In this document: positions 26,883 to 35,384 of the stretch, piece after piece
Layout: each line of letters begins with the position of its first letter
Numbering within the stretch: the first letter of the stretch is position 1
NCBI RefSeq assembly: GCF_014217565.1
Contig: NZ_CP043661.1
Coordinates: forward strand, 7,874,001-7,938,000
DNA length: 64,000 nt
Reading direction: 5' to 3'
Origin: Kribbella qitaiheensis
Lineage (GTDB): Bacteria; Actinomycetota; Actinomycetes; Propionibacteriales; Kribbellaceae
Program-made: the position numbers and the translations under genes
Notes under the pieces: model-generated
The model's input: the letters and a program-made list of their open reading frames with translations, nothing else
What the model was told of the DNA's origin: nothing
Database searches by the model: none

Positions 26883-27602
26883 GTGAGTTTCTCGTCCTCC
26901 TCGCGTCCCTCGGCTTCCGGTGCCCGCGGCAAGGCCCCGGTCTCCGGCTCGACCCGACTGCCCAGCGGCCGTGAGCGCCGCCCTGCCCTGGCCGCCCTGG
27001 CGGTGATCCTGATCCTGCTCGGCGCGGCCGGCTCCGCGCTGATCGCGGTCCGCAGCGGTAACCGGCAGGACTTCGTCGCCATCTCGGCCGAAGCGCTGCC
27101 TCCTGGTCACAAGCTGGTCCAGAAGGACCTCGCCCGCGGCGACCTGGCCGGCGCCACCGGGAAGCTGGTGCTCTGGTCCGAAGCGCAGAAGGTGCTCGGC
27201 AAGTACACGTCCAGCTGGTTGTACGAAGGGCAGTTCGTCACCGAGGCGAGCGTCACCGACAAGCCGATCCCCGAAGGTGGCGCCCTGATCGGGGTCAGCC
27301 TGGAGAGTGGCCGGGCGCCGTCGTCGAAGATCGACGACGGCGACGTCGTCCGGATCATCCGGGTGCCCTCGGCGAACTCCGAAGGTGCGCCCCAGGTGCT
27401 GGTCGGAGCCGCTCTGGTGACCGACAGCCAGGGCACCGTCGCGGACACGAAGACCGGCAACAACACGCTGAATGTGACCGTCCTGGTCCCGATCGACCAG
27501 TCCACGGCCGTGGCGGCCGCGGCCGCGGGCAAGAACCTCGTGCTGGTGAAGCTGTCGCCCGGCACCAAGCCGACCATCGCACGCAACGACGGAGATGGTT
27601 GA
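26883..27602 (+). CDS. cpaB: SAF-domain pilus assembly protein (CpaB/RcpC-like)
   Basis: A 239-residue protein starting at GTG 26883. A basic Ser-rich N-terminus leads to one transmembrane helix (~34-56, ALAALAVILILLGAAGSALI), then an SAF domain (FVAISAEALPPGHKLVQKDL, LYEGQFVTEASVTDKPIPEG). This is the CpaB/RcpC role in the Tad apparatus, a periplasmic or extracytoplasmic part of the pilus machine. The Pro-rich tail of proteobacterial CpaB is missing. It is the first gene of the Tad operon and its TGA overlaps the next ATG. Confidence 0.85.
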   Translation: MSFSSSSRPSASGARGKAPVSGSTRLPSGRERRPALAALAVILILLGAAGSALIAVRSGNRQDFVAISAEALPPGHKLVQKDLARGDLAGATGKLVLWSEAQKVLGKYTSSWLYEGQFVTEASVTDKPIPEGGALIGVSLESGRAPSSKIDDGDVVRIIRVPSANSEGAPQVLVGAALVTDSQGTVADTKTGNNTLNVTVLVPIDQSTAVAAAAAGKNLVLVKLSPGTKPTIARNDGDG

Positions 27603-28429
27603 TGGCACTGGTCGCATTGGCGAGCGCGAAGGGCTCGCCGGGAGTCACCACCGCGGGCCTCGTCCTGGGCGCGCTCTGGCCGCGGCCGGTGCTGCTGGCC
27701 GAGTGTGACCCGTCCGGGAGTGACGTCGCGATCCGGATGACCGCTCCCGGCAACCAGCCACTGAACTCCGACCGTGGTCTGGTCAGCCTGGCCGCCGCCG
27801 GCCGTAAGGGTCTCAGTGACGAGGTGATCCTCGCGCACAGCCAGCAGCTCGACGGCGGGCTGGACGTGATGATCGGGGTGCGTTCCGCCGAGCAGATCGG
27901 TGGCATGGGCGGACTCTGGTCGCCGCTCGGCATCTCCTTCAACCAGATGCACAGCGCCGACGTGATCGCCGACTGCGGCCGGATCGGGCCGTCCTCGCCG
28001 CAGCTTCCCGTCATTCAGGCGGCCCGGCTGGTGGTGATGGTCTGCAGCGCGACCGGCTCGTCGGTCGCGCACCTGCGCGAGCGGCTGTCGTCGCTGGTGC
28101 ACCACGTGGACGCGCAGCTGGGCGTGATCGTGGTCGCGGACCCGAAGCGACGCGACGGCGTCAAGCAGGTGTGGTCCGTGCTGGACGCGATGTCCGTGCC
28201 GATCCAGCACCGCTGGCACCTCGCCTACGACCCGGTCGGCGCGGCCTTCTTCGACGGTCGCGGCCACGGCCGGCTGGACCGTACGCCGTTGATCCGGACC
28301 GCCGGTGAGATCACCGCCGAGATGGCAGCCGTGGCCGCGCGACCGACCCAGCGCGACTTCGACATGGCCCAGGCAGCCTTCCCGGAGGGAGACAGCGGAT
28401 ACAGCCCGGAGGAAGGTGAGTATCGGTGA
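27602..28429 (+). CDS. tadZ: TadZ/CpaE-like ParA-type ATPase
   Basis: A 275-residue MinD/ParA relative from ATG 27602. It opens with the deviant Walker A-like ASAKGSPGVTT, has the switch I-type LLAECDPSGSDVAIR, and a late VIADCGRIG strand corresponding to switch II. TadZ localises the Tad pilus machine at the cell pole or septum. The Lys and Gly positions of a canonical deviant Walker A (KGGxGKT) are partly lost (KGSPGVTT), so ATP hydrolysis may be weak. Overlapped by tadA at GTGA. Confidence 0.85.
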   Translation: MALVALASAKGSPGVTTAGLVLGALWPRPVLLAECDPSGSDVAIRMTAPGNQPLNSDRGLVSLAAAGRKGLSDEVILAHSQQLDGGLDVMIGVRSAEQIGGMGGLWSPLGISFNQMHSADVIADCGRIGPSSPQLPVIQAARLVVMVCSATGSSVAHLRERLSSLVHHVDAQLGVIVVADPKRRDGVKQVWSVLDAMSVPIQHRWHLAYDPVGAAFFDGRGHGRLDRTPLIRTAGEITAEMAAVAARPTQRDFDMAQAAFPEGDSGYSPEEGEYR

Positions 28430-29736
28430 TCACCGACCAGGAGCTGGTTCGCAAGCTGCGGGTCCAGGTCGCCGAGCGGCTGAACGAGCAGCGCCGCCGC
28501 GACCAGGTCAACGGCGTACCGCCGATGAGCGCCGAGGACGAACGCGAGTACGCGCGGTCCCTGATCGTGCAGGTGCTCGAGGACCACGCGCGGTACGAGC
28601 TGGCCGAAGGCCGGACCCCGCCCACGCCGGACGACGACGCGCAGATCGCCGGCGCGATCCACTCGGCCCTGTTCGGCGTCGGCCGGTTGCAGCCGCTGAT
28701 CGACGACCTCGACGTCGAGAACATCGACATCAACGGGTACGACCAGGTCTTCGTGCAGTACGGCGACGGCCGGGAGGAACGGCCCGGTCCGGTGGCCGAG
28801 AGCGATGAGGAACTCATCGAGCTGATCCAGGTACTGGCCGCGCACGCGGGTCTGACCAGTCGTCCATTCGACTCGGCGAACCCGCAGCTCGACCTTCGGC
28901 TGCCGGACGGTTCCCGCTTGTCCGCCGTGATGGGGGTGACGTCGCGGCCGGCGGTCTCGATCCGGCGAGCGCGGCTCGGCCGGGTCTTCCTGAAGGATTT
29001 GGTTGCCAACGGCACCATGTCCGAGGACATCGCCTCCTTCCTGCGGGCCGCGGTCGCCGCCCGGAAGAACGTGATGATCGCGGGCGCGACCAACTCCGGC
29101 AAGACCACCCTGCTGCGTGCCCTGGCGAACGAGATCCAGCCGCACGAGCGCCTCGTCACCATCGAGCGGTCGCTCGAGCTCGGTTTGGGCGAGTTCAAGG
29201 ACCTGCACCCGAACGTGGTCGCGTTCGAGGAACGCCTGCCGAACTCCGAGGGTGTCGGCGAGGTGGAGATGGCCGATCTGGTCCGTCGCTCGCTGCGGAT
29301 GAACCCCAGCCGGGTGATCGTCGGTGAGGTGCTCGGCGACGAGATCGTCACGATGCTGAACGCGATGAGCCAGGGCAACGACGGCTCGCTGTCGACGATC
29401 CACTCGAACAGCTCGATGGAGGTGTTCAACCGGATCAGCACCTACGCCATCCAGGCGAAGGAGCGGCTGCCGATGGAGGCGACCCAGATGCTGATCTCGG
29501 GCGCTCTGGACTTCGTCGTGTTCGTCCGCAAGCACAACGACTATCAGCACGGCGGCACCCTGAGCCGCTACATCGAGAGCGTTCGTGAGGTCACCGGCTG
29601 GGACGGCCGGGTGCTGTCCGGCGAGGTGTTCGCGCCCGGGGCCGACGGCCGCGCCGCCGCGCACGCGCCGATCGCCTGTATGGACGAACTCGAGCACTAC
29701 GGCTACCAGCCGATGGTGCACGGACGTTGGGCGTGA
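28426..29736 (+). CDS. tadA: TadA/CpaF-type secretion ATPase
   Basis: A 436-residue hexameric ATPase of the type II/IV secretion superfamily that powers Tad pilus assembly. Walker A is GATNSGKTT (220-228), the Asp box region LVTIERSLELGL follows, Walker B sits in PSRVIVGEVLGDE, and the His box QGNDGSLSTIHSNS is present. GTG 28426 overlaps the tadZ stop and follows GGAGGAAGG. It belongs to the actinobacterial TadA group and is the core energy source of this locus. Confidence 0.95.
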   Translation: MITDQELVRKLRVQVAERLNEQRRRDQVNGVPPMSAEDEREYARSLIVQVLEDHARYELAEGRTPPTPDDDAQIAGAIHSALFGVGRLQPLIDDLDVENIDINGYDQVFVQYGDGREERPGPVAESDEELIELIQVLAAHAGLTSRPFDSANPQLDLRLPDGSRLSAVMGVTSRPAVSIRRARLGRVFLKDLVANGTMSEDIASFLRAAVAARKNVMIAGATNSGKTTLLRALANEIQPHERLVTIERSLELGLGEFKDLHPNVVAFEERLPNSEGVGEVEMADLVRRSLRMNPSRVIVGEVLGDEIVTMLNAMSQGNDGSLSTIHSNSSMEVFNRISTYAIQAKERLPMEATQMLISGALDFVVFVRKHNDYQHGGTLSRYIESVREVTGWDGRVLSGEVFAPGADGRAAAHAPIACMDELEHYGYQPMVHGRWA

Positions 29737-29745
29737 GGTGACCCG

Positions 29746-30651
29746 ATGACTGACCGGACCCTGATAGCCCTGATCGCCGGCGCGATCGTCGGTGGCGGGG
29801 TACTGCTGCTGATCGTCGCGCTCCGCGGTACCGAGCCGCGCGAGGCGACGCCGTCGCTGTTCAAGCGGGGCGGGAGTGTGGACGGCCGCAAGCAGTTGAT
29901 CCGCCTCGGTACCGGCCTCGTGGTCGGGCTGATCGTGCTGGTGGTCACTGAGTGGCTCGTGCTCGCGGTGGCACTCGGCCTGCTGGCTGCGACGGCCGAC
30001 CGGTTCTTCGGCGGTTCCGGTGAGGAACGCCGGGCGATCGAGCGGCTGGAAGCGCTGGCCACCTGGACCGAGGCGTTGCGGGACACCATCGCCGGCGCGG
30101 TCGGCCTGGAACAGGCGATCCCGGCAACGGCGGTGAACGCCGCGCCGGCGATCAAGCCCGGCCTGAACCTGCTGGTGGACCGGCTCCGGATCCGAGAACC
30201 GTTGCCGTCGGCATTGATGCGGTTCGCGGACGACCTCGACGACCCGTCGGCCGACCTGATCGTCGCCGCGCTGGTCCTGAACGCCCGGCTGCGCGGCCCC
30301 GGTCTGCGCGAGGTGCTGAGCGCCCTGGCCGACTCGGCCCGCGAAGAACTCGACGTCCGCCGGAAGGTCGCCGCCGAACGCAGGTCGACCCGGCGCAGCG
30401 TGCAGGTGGTGGTGGCCATCACCTTGCTGGTGGCGGCCACGCTGGTGCTGTTCAACCCGGGCTACGTCTCGCCGTACAAGAGCTTCGTCGGCCAGTTCGT
30501 GCTGTCCATCGTGATCGGGCTGTACGCCGTCGGCCTGGTCTGGCTGCGGCGGCTGGCCAAGATCGAGGTGCCCGAGCGGTTCCTGATTCGTTCCGACGAC
30601 AAACGGGCCGCCAAGGCCGGCGACGACCGGATGGAGGTGGTGGGCGGATGA
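29746..30651 (+). CDS. tadB: TadB-type pilus assembly membrane protein
   Basis: A 301-residue type II secretion F-domain protein. Transmembrane helices lie at ~8-26, ~53-80, ~220-236 and ~245-265, with the F domain between (LEALATWTEALRDTIAGAVG, ALMRFADDLDDPSADLIVAALVL). TadB and TadC form the inner-membrane platform on which TadA acts. It starts 10 bases after tadA and overlaps tadC by ATGA. Confidence 0.92.
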   Translation: MTDRTLIALIAGAIVGGGVLLLIVALRGTEPREATPSLFKRGGSVDGRKQLIRLGTGLVVGLIVLVVTEWLVLAVALGLLAATADRFFGGSGEERRAIERLEALATWTEALRDTIAGAVGLEQAIPATAVNAAPAIKPGLNLLVDRLRIREPLPSALMRFADDLDDPSADLIVAALVLNARLRGPGLREVLSALADSAREELDVRRKVAAERRSTRRSVQVVVAITLLVAATLVLFNPGYVSPYKSFVGQFVLSIVIGLYAVGLVWLRRLAKIEVPERFLIRSDDKRAAKAGDDRMEVVGG

Positions 30652-31568
30652 TGTGGGCTTATCTGACCGGTGCGCTGGCCGGACTCGGCGTGTACCTGCT
30701 GGTGCGAATGTTCATCAGGCCGTCCGCGAACGTGCTGTCCACGATCGCGCGGATCGATGCCGGCCGGTCCGGTTACATCAGTTCGGCGACCGCGAGCGCG
30801 GCCGGCGACCGGGTTCTCGGTGGCGTCGACAAGGCCAGGGAGACGCTGGGGCGGCGCCTCGAGCAGGAGGCGAACGCGCGCGGCTGGGCGTTCGGCAAGC
30901 TACGCCGCGACCTCGCGGTGATGAATCAGCCGTTCGCGGCGATGCTTGCCACCAAGGTGTTCTTCGCTCTCGGCGCCATGGTCTTCATCCCGTTCGTCCT
31001 GTTCATGTTCTCGTATCTGGGTGTCGGGGTTCCCGGCGCGACTCCCGCGATCGTGACCCTGGCCGCGATGACCTTCGCGTTCTTCCTGCCCGATCTGACG
31101 CTGCGCCAGGAGGCGGAGCGGCGGCGACGGGACTTCCGGCATGTGGTCGGTAGCTTCCTGGACCTGGTCGCGATGAACCTGGCCGGTGGCCGTGGTCTGC
31201 CCGAGGCGCTGATGACCGCTTCGACGATCGGTGACCACTGGGCGATGGCGCGGATCCGGCAGGCGCTGGCGAACGCGCGGCTGATCGGCATCACGCCGTG
31301 GGACGCGATGGCCCGGCTCGGCGAGGACCTCGGGGTCGAGGAACTGCGCGACCTCGCCTCGGCGCTGGCCCTGGCCGGTGACGAAGGCGCCAAGATCCGG
31401 GCCTCACTGCTGTCCCGGGCGGCGTCGCTGCGCCGCAAGGAGCTCGCGGATGTCGAGGGCAAGGCAGGGGAGCGGTCGCAGTCCATGCTGGTGGCGCAGT
31501 TGGTCATGTGTGCCGCTTTCTTGTTGTTCCTCGGATATCCCGCCGGCGCGTCGATCCTGGGCAGCTGA
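30648..31568 (+). CDS. tadC: TadC-type pilus assembly membrane protein
   Basis: A 306-residue paralogue of TadB. A first helix (WAYLTGALAGLGVYLLV), two central helices at ~105-125 and ~130-147, the F domain (FRHVVGSFLDLVAMNLAGGRGLPEAL) and a last helix (AQLVMCAAFLLFLGYPAGA) match TadC. It completes the membrane platform. A small hairpin and a good ribosome site separate it from the pilin gene, 96 bases further on. Confidence 0.92.
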   Translation: MMWAYLTGALAGLGVYLLVRMFIRPSANVLSTIARIDAGRSGYISSATASAAGDRVLGGVDKARETLGRRLEQEANARGWAFGKLRRDLAVMNQPFAAMLATKVFFALGAMVFIPFVLFMFSYLGVGVPGATPAIVTLAAMTFAFFLPDLTLRQEAERRRRDFRHVVGSFLDLVAMNLAGGRGLPEALMTASTIGDHWAMARIRQALANARLIGITPWDAMARLGEDLGVEELRDLASALALAGDEGAKIRASLLSRAASLRRKELADVEGKAGERSQSMLVAQLVMCAAFLLFLGYPAGASILGS

Positions 31569-31622
31569 GATGGGTATCGGAGGGATCCAGGAAGCAGATC
31601 TGGACGTCGGAGAGGGCATACT

Positions 31623-31640
31623 GAGCCCTGATTCGGGCTT
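31623..31640 (+). promoter_or_regulatory. Hairpin in the leader of the pilin gene
   Basis: AGCCC (31624-31628) and GGGCT (31635-31639) form a short stem with a 6-base loop 25 bases before the pilin start. A hairpin at this place in Tad operons could act as a partial terminator or mRNA-stability element that adjusts pilin level. The role is inference. Confidence 0.45.
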
Positions 31641-31664
31641 GGTCTCAACAGGGAAGGCAACCTG

Positions 31665-31883
31665 ATGTACACGGAAATGCAGTTCGTGCGCGCACTGGTC
31701 GGCTATGCGCTGGCGCGGGCCGGCAGCCAGCGGGCCCGGGCCAAGGACGGCCGCACCGAGCTCGGTGCCTCGGCGCTGGAGTGGGCGATCATCTCCGCGA
31801 TCCTGGTCACCGCCGCGCTGTTGATCGGCGGGATCGTCAAGGGCGTGATCGACAAGCGTTCCACCGAGATCAACAAGGGCTGA
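31665..31883 (+). CDS. flp: Flp-type pilin subunit
   Basis: A 72-residue prepilin from ATG 31665 with GGGAAGG upstream. Residues ~33-60, G|ASALEWAIISAILVTAAL, show a prepilin-peptidase site: Gly at -1 and Glu at +5, followed by a hydrophobic stretch. The leader of ~32 residues is longer than in proteobacterial Flp. It would be the main shaft subunit of the Tad pilus. No prepilin peptidase gene is in the window. Confidence 0.88.
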   Translation: MYTEMQFVRALVGYALARAGSQRARAKDGRTELGASALEWAIISAILVTAALLIGGIVKGVIDKRSTEINKG

Positions 31884-31888
31884 TCCGG

Positions 31889-32302
31889 TTGCCGCGTCGA
31901 CGACGTTCGGAGCGGGGTGCGAGTTCGCTGGAACTGGCGATCCTCGCACCGTCGATCCTGGCGCTGATCTTCATCTCGATCCAGACCGCCCTGTGGTTGT
32001 ACGGGCGGTCCGTCGCGCTGAACGCGGCCCAGGAAGGAGTCTCCCGGTTGAGACTCGTCCAGCCGCCGCTCTACACGCCGGCGATCGGGGAGAAGGTCCG
32101 TGCCGACATCGAGGCGTACGCACAGCAGCTCGGCGGCAACTCCCTCGGCGATGCCCAGGTGCTGGCGCCGTCGTACGACGATCCCAAGGGCCAGGTGTCG
32201 TTCACGGTCACCGGCGAGACCGTCTCGCTGGTTCCCGGCCTGACCCTCACGGTCAGCCAGACGGCCACCGGCCCGATCGAACAATTCGAAGCCGACAAGT
32301 GA
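31889..32302 (+). CDS. TadE-like pseudopilin
   Basis: A 137-residue protein starting at TTG 31889 (read as Met-PRRRRSERG), a rare start that is the only one fitting the family; AAGGG lies 9 bases upstream. The G|ASSLELAILAPSILALI motif is a TadE prepilin-type site with Glu at +5. The rest is small and soluble with a typical TadE tail. TadE/TadF pseudopilins help initiate pilus assembly. It starts 5 bases after flp. Confidence 0.85.
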   Translation: MPRRRRSERGASSLELAILAPSILALIFISIQTALWLYGRSVALNAAQEGVSRLRLVQPPLYTPAIGEKVRADIEAYAQQLGGNSLGDAQVLAPSYDDPKGQVSFTVTGETVSLVPGLTLTVSQTATGPIEQFEADK

Positions 32303-32307
32303 GGGCC

Positions 32308-32776
32308 ATGAACCTGGGGAAGCGCGCAGCACGCCCTTTGCGTGCCGCTGAGCGCAGGTCGCGGCCCGAGCGCGGCACGATGGCGCTGGAGATGGTGATC
32401 CTCGCACCGTTGCTGCTGATCCTGTTCATGTTCCTGCTCGCCTGTGGCCGCTACTTCCAGACCTCCTCGCAGCTGGAGAACGCGGCCCGCGACGGCGCCC
32501 GCTCCGCCAGCCAGGCGCGTTCGCTCGCCGACGCCCAGCAGCGCATCGACAAGGCCGTCACGCGGACGATGGGCCAGTCGGTCGAGTCGTGCAAGTCCTC
32601 GGCCTCGGGCACCGTCACCAGCGCCTTCGCCGCCGGCAGCCCGCTGTCCGTCGAGGTCACCTGCACCATCGACTACCGCGACCTCGGGCCTGCTCGGTAT
32701 CGGCGGCGACACCAAGATCACCAAGAAGTTCAGCTCGTCCCTAGACCCCTACCGAGGCGTCCGCGATGTCCCCTGA
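32308..32776 (+). pseudogene. Second TadE-like pseudopilin, frameshifted near the end
   Basis: ATG 32308 (or GTG 32299 overlapping the previous stop) opens a protein with the basic leader and TMALEMVILAPLLLILFMFLL, a TadE-type N-terminus, then NAARDGARSASQARS and a Cys-rich beta part. At the GGGCC at 32686-32690 the frame is lost; removing one C gives DLGLLGIGGDTKITKKFSSS and a stop at 32776, about 155 residues. Without this the protein would read on into the next gene. Error rather than decay is likely because only one base is involved. Confidence 0.8.
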
Positions 32777-33632
32777 CCCCCGCCCCGAGGCCGGCAGCGG
32801 CCACCCAGTCACGACGCCCGCCCCCCACGGCGCCTGGCGGCGTACGGTCGCCTACTTCCGCATCGACACCCCCCGCACCAACCGCGTAATAGATGCCCTC
32901 CGCAACCACCGCGGCGCCCTGAGCCCCGCGGTAGCGATCTTGGCCGTCATGATCTTCACCCTCGCCGGCCTCGTCATCGACGGCGGCCGCCAGCTGGGCG
33001 CCAAATCCCGAGCAGTCGGCTACGCCCAGGAAGCCGCCCGCGCCGGCGTGGGCACGATCGACTTCAACTCCGCCGTGGCGAAGATCGACGTCACCAAGGC
33101 CGGCAAGGCGGTTACGGACTTCTGCGCTCAGGTGAAGACCAACGATCCGGCCGTCACCGCCTGCGGTACGACGGAGATCGATGCGGAACACCTGAAGGTC
33201 GACGTCCAGATCGCCAACAAGACGACCTTCCTCGGCATGGTCGGAATCCAGGACCTGACCGCGAAAGGCCAGGGCGAGGCGCACGCCGAGCAGGGCGTGC
33301 AGAAGGCGGACGACAGCCCGACCATCCCGCCGATCGTCGTCCAGACGAGCCTCCAGGGCCCCGGAGCGACGATTACAACGGCGCAGCCGCCGGACATCGA
33401 CCTGCCCTGCCCGAGCTGGACCATCGGTTCGCCGACGCCGACATGGGATCCTCCGATCCCGTTGCCGTTCCCCGCGTCCTGCAAGCCGACTATCACCCCG
33501 ACGGACAGCCCGGACCCGTCGGCTACCGAGCCGACTGATACCGGACCGGGCAGCACCGGGCCGACCGATACGAAGAAGCCTCCGGGCGGTGGCGCTCCCG
33601 CCGTGCCAGAGGTCGTGGGAGGCGAACGGTGA
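32766..33632 (+). CDS. TadG-like pilus assembly protein
   Basis: A 288-residue protein whose ATG overlaps the end of the previous gene by 11 bases. A cytoplasmic N-terminus is followed by the TadG/TadE-type hydrophobic segment (LSPAVAILAVMIFTLAGLVI, then DGGRQLGAKSRAVGYAQEAAR). The C-terminal ~100 residues are Pro/Thr/Asp-rich and probably an extracellular stalk. It lacks a von Willebrand domain, so it resembles the short actinobacterial TadG type. Confidence 0.82.
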   Translation: MSPDPRPEAGSGHPVTTPAPHGAWRRTVAYFRIDTPRTNRVIDALRNHRGALSPAVAILAVMIFTLAGLVIDGGRQLGAKSRAVGYAQEAARAGVGTIDFNSAVAKIDVTKAGKAVTDFCAQVKTNDPAVTACGTTEIDAEHLKVDVQIANKTTFLGMVGIQDLTAKGQGEAHAEQGVQKADDSPTIPPIVVQTSLQGPGATITTAQPPDIDLPCPSWTIGSPTPTWDPPIPLPFPASCKPTITPTDSPDPSATEPTDTGPGSTGPTDTKKPPGGGAPAVPEVVGGER

Positions 33633-34327
33633 ACCCGGTCCGCAACCTTGTCCCCGGTTGTCGAGGAGTTGTTTTCGTGCGAAGCCCAGCGATCAGAGTC
33701 CTTGGCGTCGCGACGGCGGTGCTGCTGCTCGCCGGATGCGGAGGCTCCGAGAAGAACAACGGCACGTTGCCGGTCGGCGGGGGCGGTGACGACCAGCCGA
33801 CAGTGACGCTGTCGAGCCCGACGCCGAAGTCGAGTGATCCGTCGACGCCGAGTGCGCCGGTCAAGACTGCTGCCCCACCGCGGCAGGCGAAACTGACCGT
33901 CGTCGCGGGGAACTATGGTTCGGCGCCTGCCGTCCAAGGCCTCGTGGCCAAGTACCCGCTCTATTTCCAGGCGCTGGTCGACCAGAGCTCGGCCATGATC
34001 AAGGCGAACTTCCCAGCGTTTTTCTATGCCGACACCGCCATCAACGTGGAGATGGCGAAGTCCAACGGGTGGGTGATGCGTCCACCGGCGAGCATCGTGG
34101 TGGTCGGAGCGACGCAGCAGCCGACCGGGGTGGTGCGGGTCAGCCTGTGCCGCTCGCAGACCACGCAGTACTGGAACCCGAAGACGAACCGGTGGGTCGT
34201 CACCGCGCCGCACGGCTCTCCGCAGGCGATCGACATGGTGCGGACCGGAGCCGGCTGGACGATGTATCAGATGGCCAAACCGATGCCGAAAGGCATCGAT
34301 TGTTCGAAGGTGCGATATCCGGCCTAG
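33629..34327 (+). CDS. Secreted lipoprotein of the Tad locus
   Basis: A 232-residue protein from GTG 33629 that overlaps the previous stop; GTG 33677 would give a more standard signal peptide. The lipobox LLAGC (Cys 37) is clear. A Thr/Ser/Pro linker precedes a domain with KANFPAFFYADTAINVEMAKSNGWV and VVRVSLCRSQTTQYW, in a pattern seen in actinobacterial Tad-operon lipoproteins. Its function is unknown. It lies downstream of the pseudopilins and probably shares their transcript. Confidence 0.8.
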   Translation: MNPVRNLVPGCRGVVFVRSPAIRVLGVATAVLLLAGCGGSEKNNGTLPVGGGGDDQPTVTLSSPTPKSSDPSTPSAPVKTAAPPRQAKLTVVAGNYGSAPAVQGLVAKYPLYFQALVDQSSAMIKANFPAFFYADTAINVEMAKSNGWVMRPPASIVVVGATQQPTGVVRVSLCRSQTTQYWNPKTNRWVVTAPHGSPQAIDMVRTGAGWTMYQMAKPMPKGIDCSKVRYPA

Positions 34328-34427
34328 ATCGGAACAGTAGTCAACCAGTGGCGGAGAGCGTGCTTCGGCAGGCATGATGCCCCCGGTCAGCGATAACCTG
34401 CTAACAGCACAACCACCAGGAGTGAGG

Positions 34428-35360
34428 ATGCGCAACCGGGTCGCCCGCGGTTTCATTGCCCTGAGCACCGTGCTCGGGTTGCTCATCGCCATGCCCACCT
34501 CGATCGCGATGGCGGGGGACACGATCCACAACGGGGATCGGGTCTGCAGCATGTATGCCAACTCGGTGGGTTTCGGCGCCTACTGCAGCAACGGTCAGGT
34601 GTCCGACGGGGCCGCGCCGCCGCCCTGGAAGGACCGGCTCCAGCCGGGCCAGGTGTTCGTCCCGTGCCGCGATTTCCCGGTGCCGGACGGAATCAAGCTG
34701 CCCAAGCCGCCCGAGGGCAAGGAATGGGTCCTGCGGCTGACCATCGTCAAGTACGACCTCAATTCGAACTTCGGCGGTGCGGATGCCCATCTGGAGCGCG
34801 CGATCGTCCCGGTCTCGGACCAGGAGCGCAAGCAGTGCATGGGCAAGAACACCTATATGGACAAGTTCTGGACGTTCTTCGACGAGACCTACCCGGCACC
34901 GGGCCTGCAGGTGGACCCGACCTACACCCCGCGGGTCAACATTCCTGCCTACTTCACCCTGACCCCGGAGTCCTCCTACATCCTGAAGAACTTCGGCGAT
35001 GACCTCGACCTCGCCAACTACGCTCCCGGCCAGCGGCTCACGATGCGCGGACTGGTGAGCCAGTTGAAGATCGATCCAGGAGACGACACCGGGGAGTTCA
35101 CCTGCCTCGGTGGAGTTCTGCCGGTCGACTCGGACGGGTACGACGAGACCAAGGACCCGTTCCATCAGGTGAACCCATGCAGCCACATCTACAAGCGGTC
35201 GAGCGCTAGCCAGCCCGACGGTATGTACACGGTGAAGCTCACGATCACCTGGCAGATCGACTACTGGCGGAACCTCCAGGACTGGAAGAACGTCGGTCAT
35301 GCGGAGGTGCACGCTGTGCAACGGCTGCCTGTCCAGGAAGTGCAGGCTATCGGTGGCTGA
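34428..35360 (+). CDS. Secreted hypothetical protein of the Tad locus
   Basis: A 310-residue protein starting at ATG 34428 (MRNRVARGF), with GTGAGG upstream. A signal peptide (ALSTVLGLLIAMPTSIAMA) ends near residue 29. The mature part is beta-rich and contains six cysteines (for example CSMYANSVGFGAYC, ERKQCMG, EFTCLGGVLP, NPCSHIYKR), probably paired in an extracellular fold. I do not recognise a domain. Its position in the Tad operon suggests a pilus-associated role, which is inference. Confidence 0.78.
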   Translation: MRNRVARGFIALSTVLGLLIAMPTSIAMAGDTIHNGDRVCSMYANSVGFGAYCSNGQVSDGAAPPPWKDRLQPGQVFVPCRDFPVPDGIKLPKPPEGKEWVLRLTIVKYDLNSNFGGADAHLERAIVPVSDQERKQCMGKNTYMDKFWTFFDETYPAPGLQVDPTYTPRVNIPAYFTLTPESSYILKNFGDDLDLANYAPGQRLTMRGLVSQLKIDPGDDTGEFTCLGGVLPVDSDGYDETKDPFHQVNPCSHIYKRSSASQPDGMYTVKLTITWQIDYWRNLQDWKNVGHAEVHAVQRLPVQEVQAIGG

Positions 35361-35384
35361 CGGTGGGGTTATGGAGGGACGACG

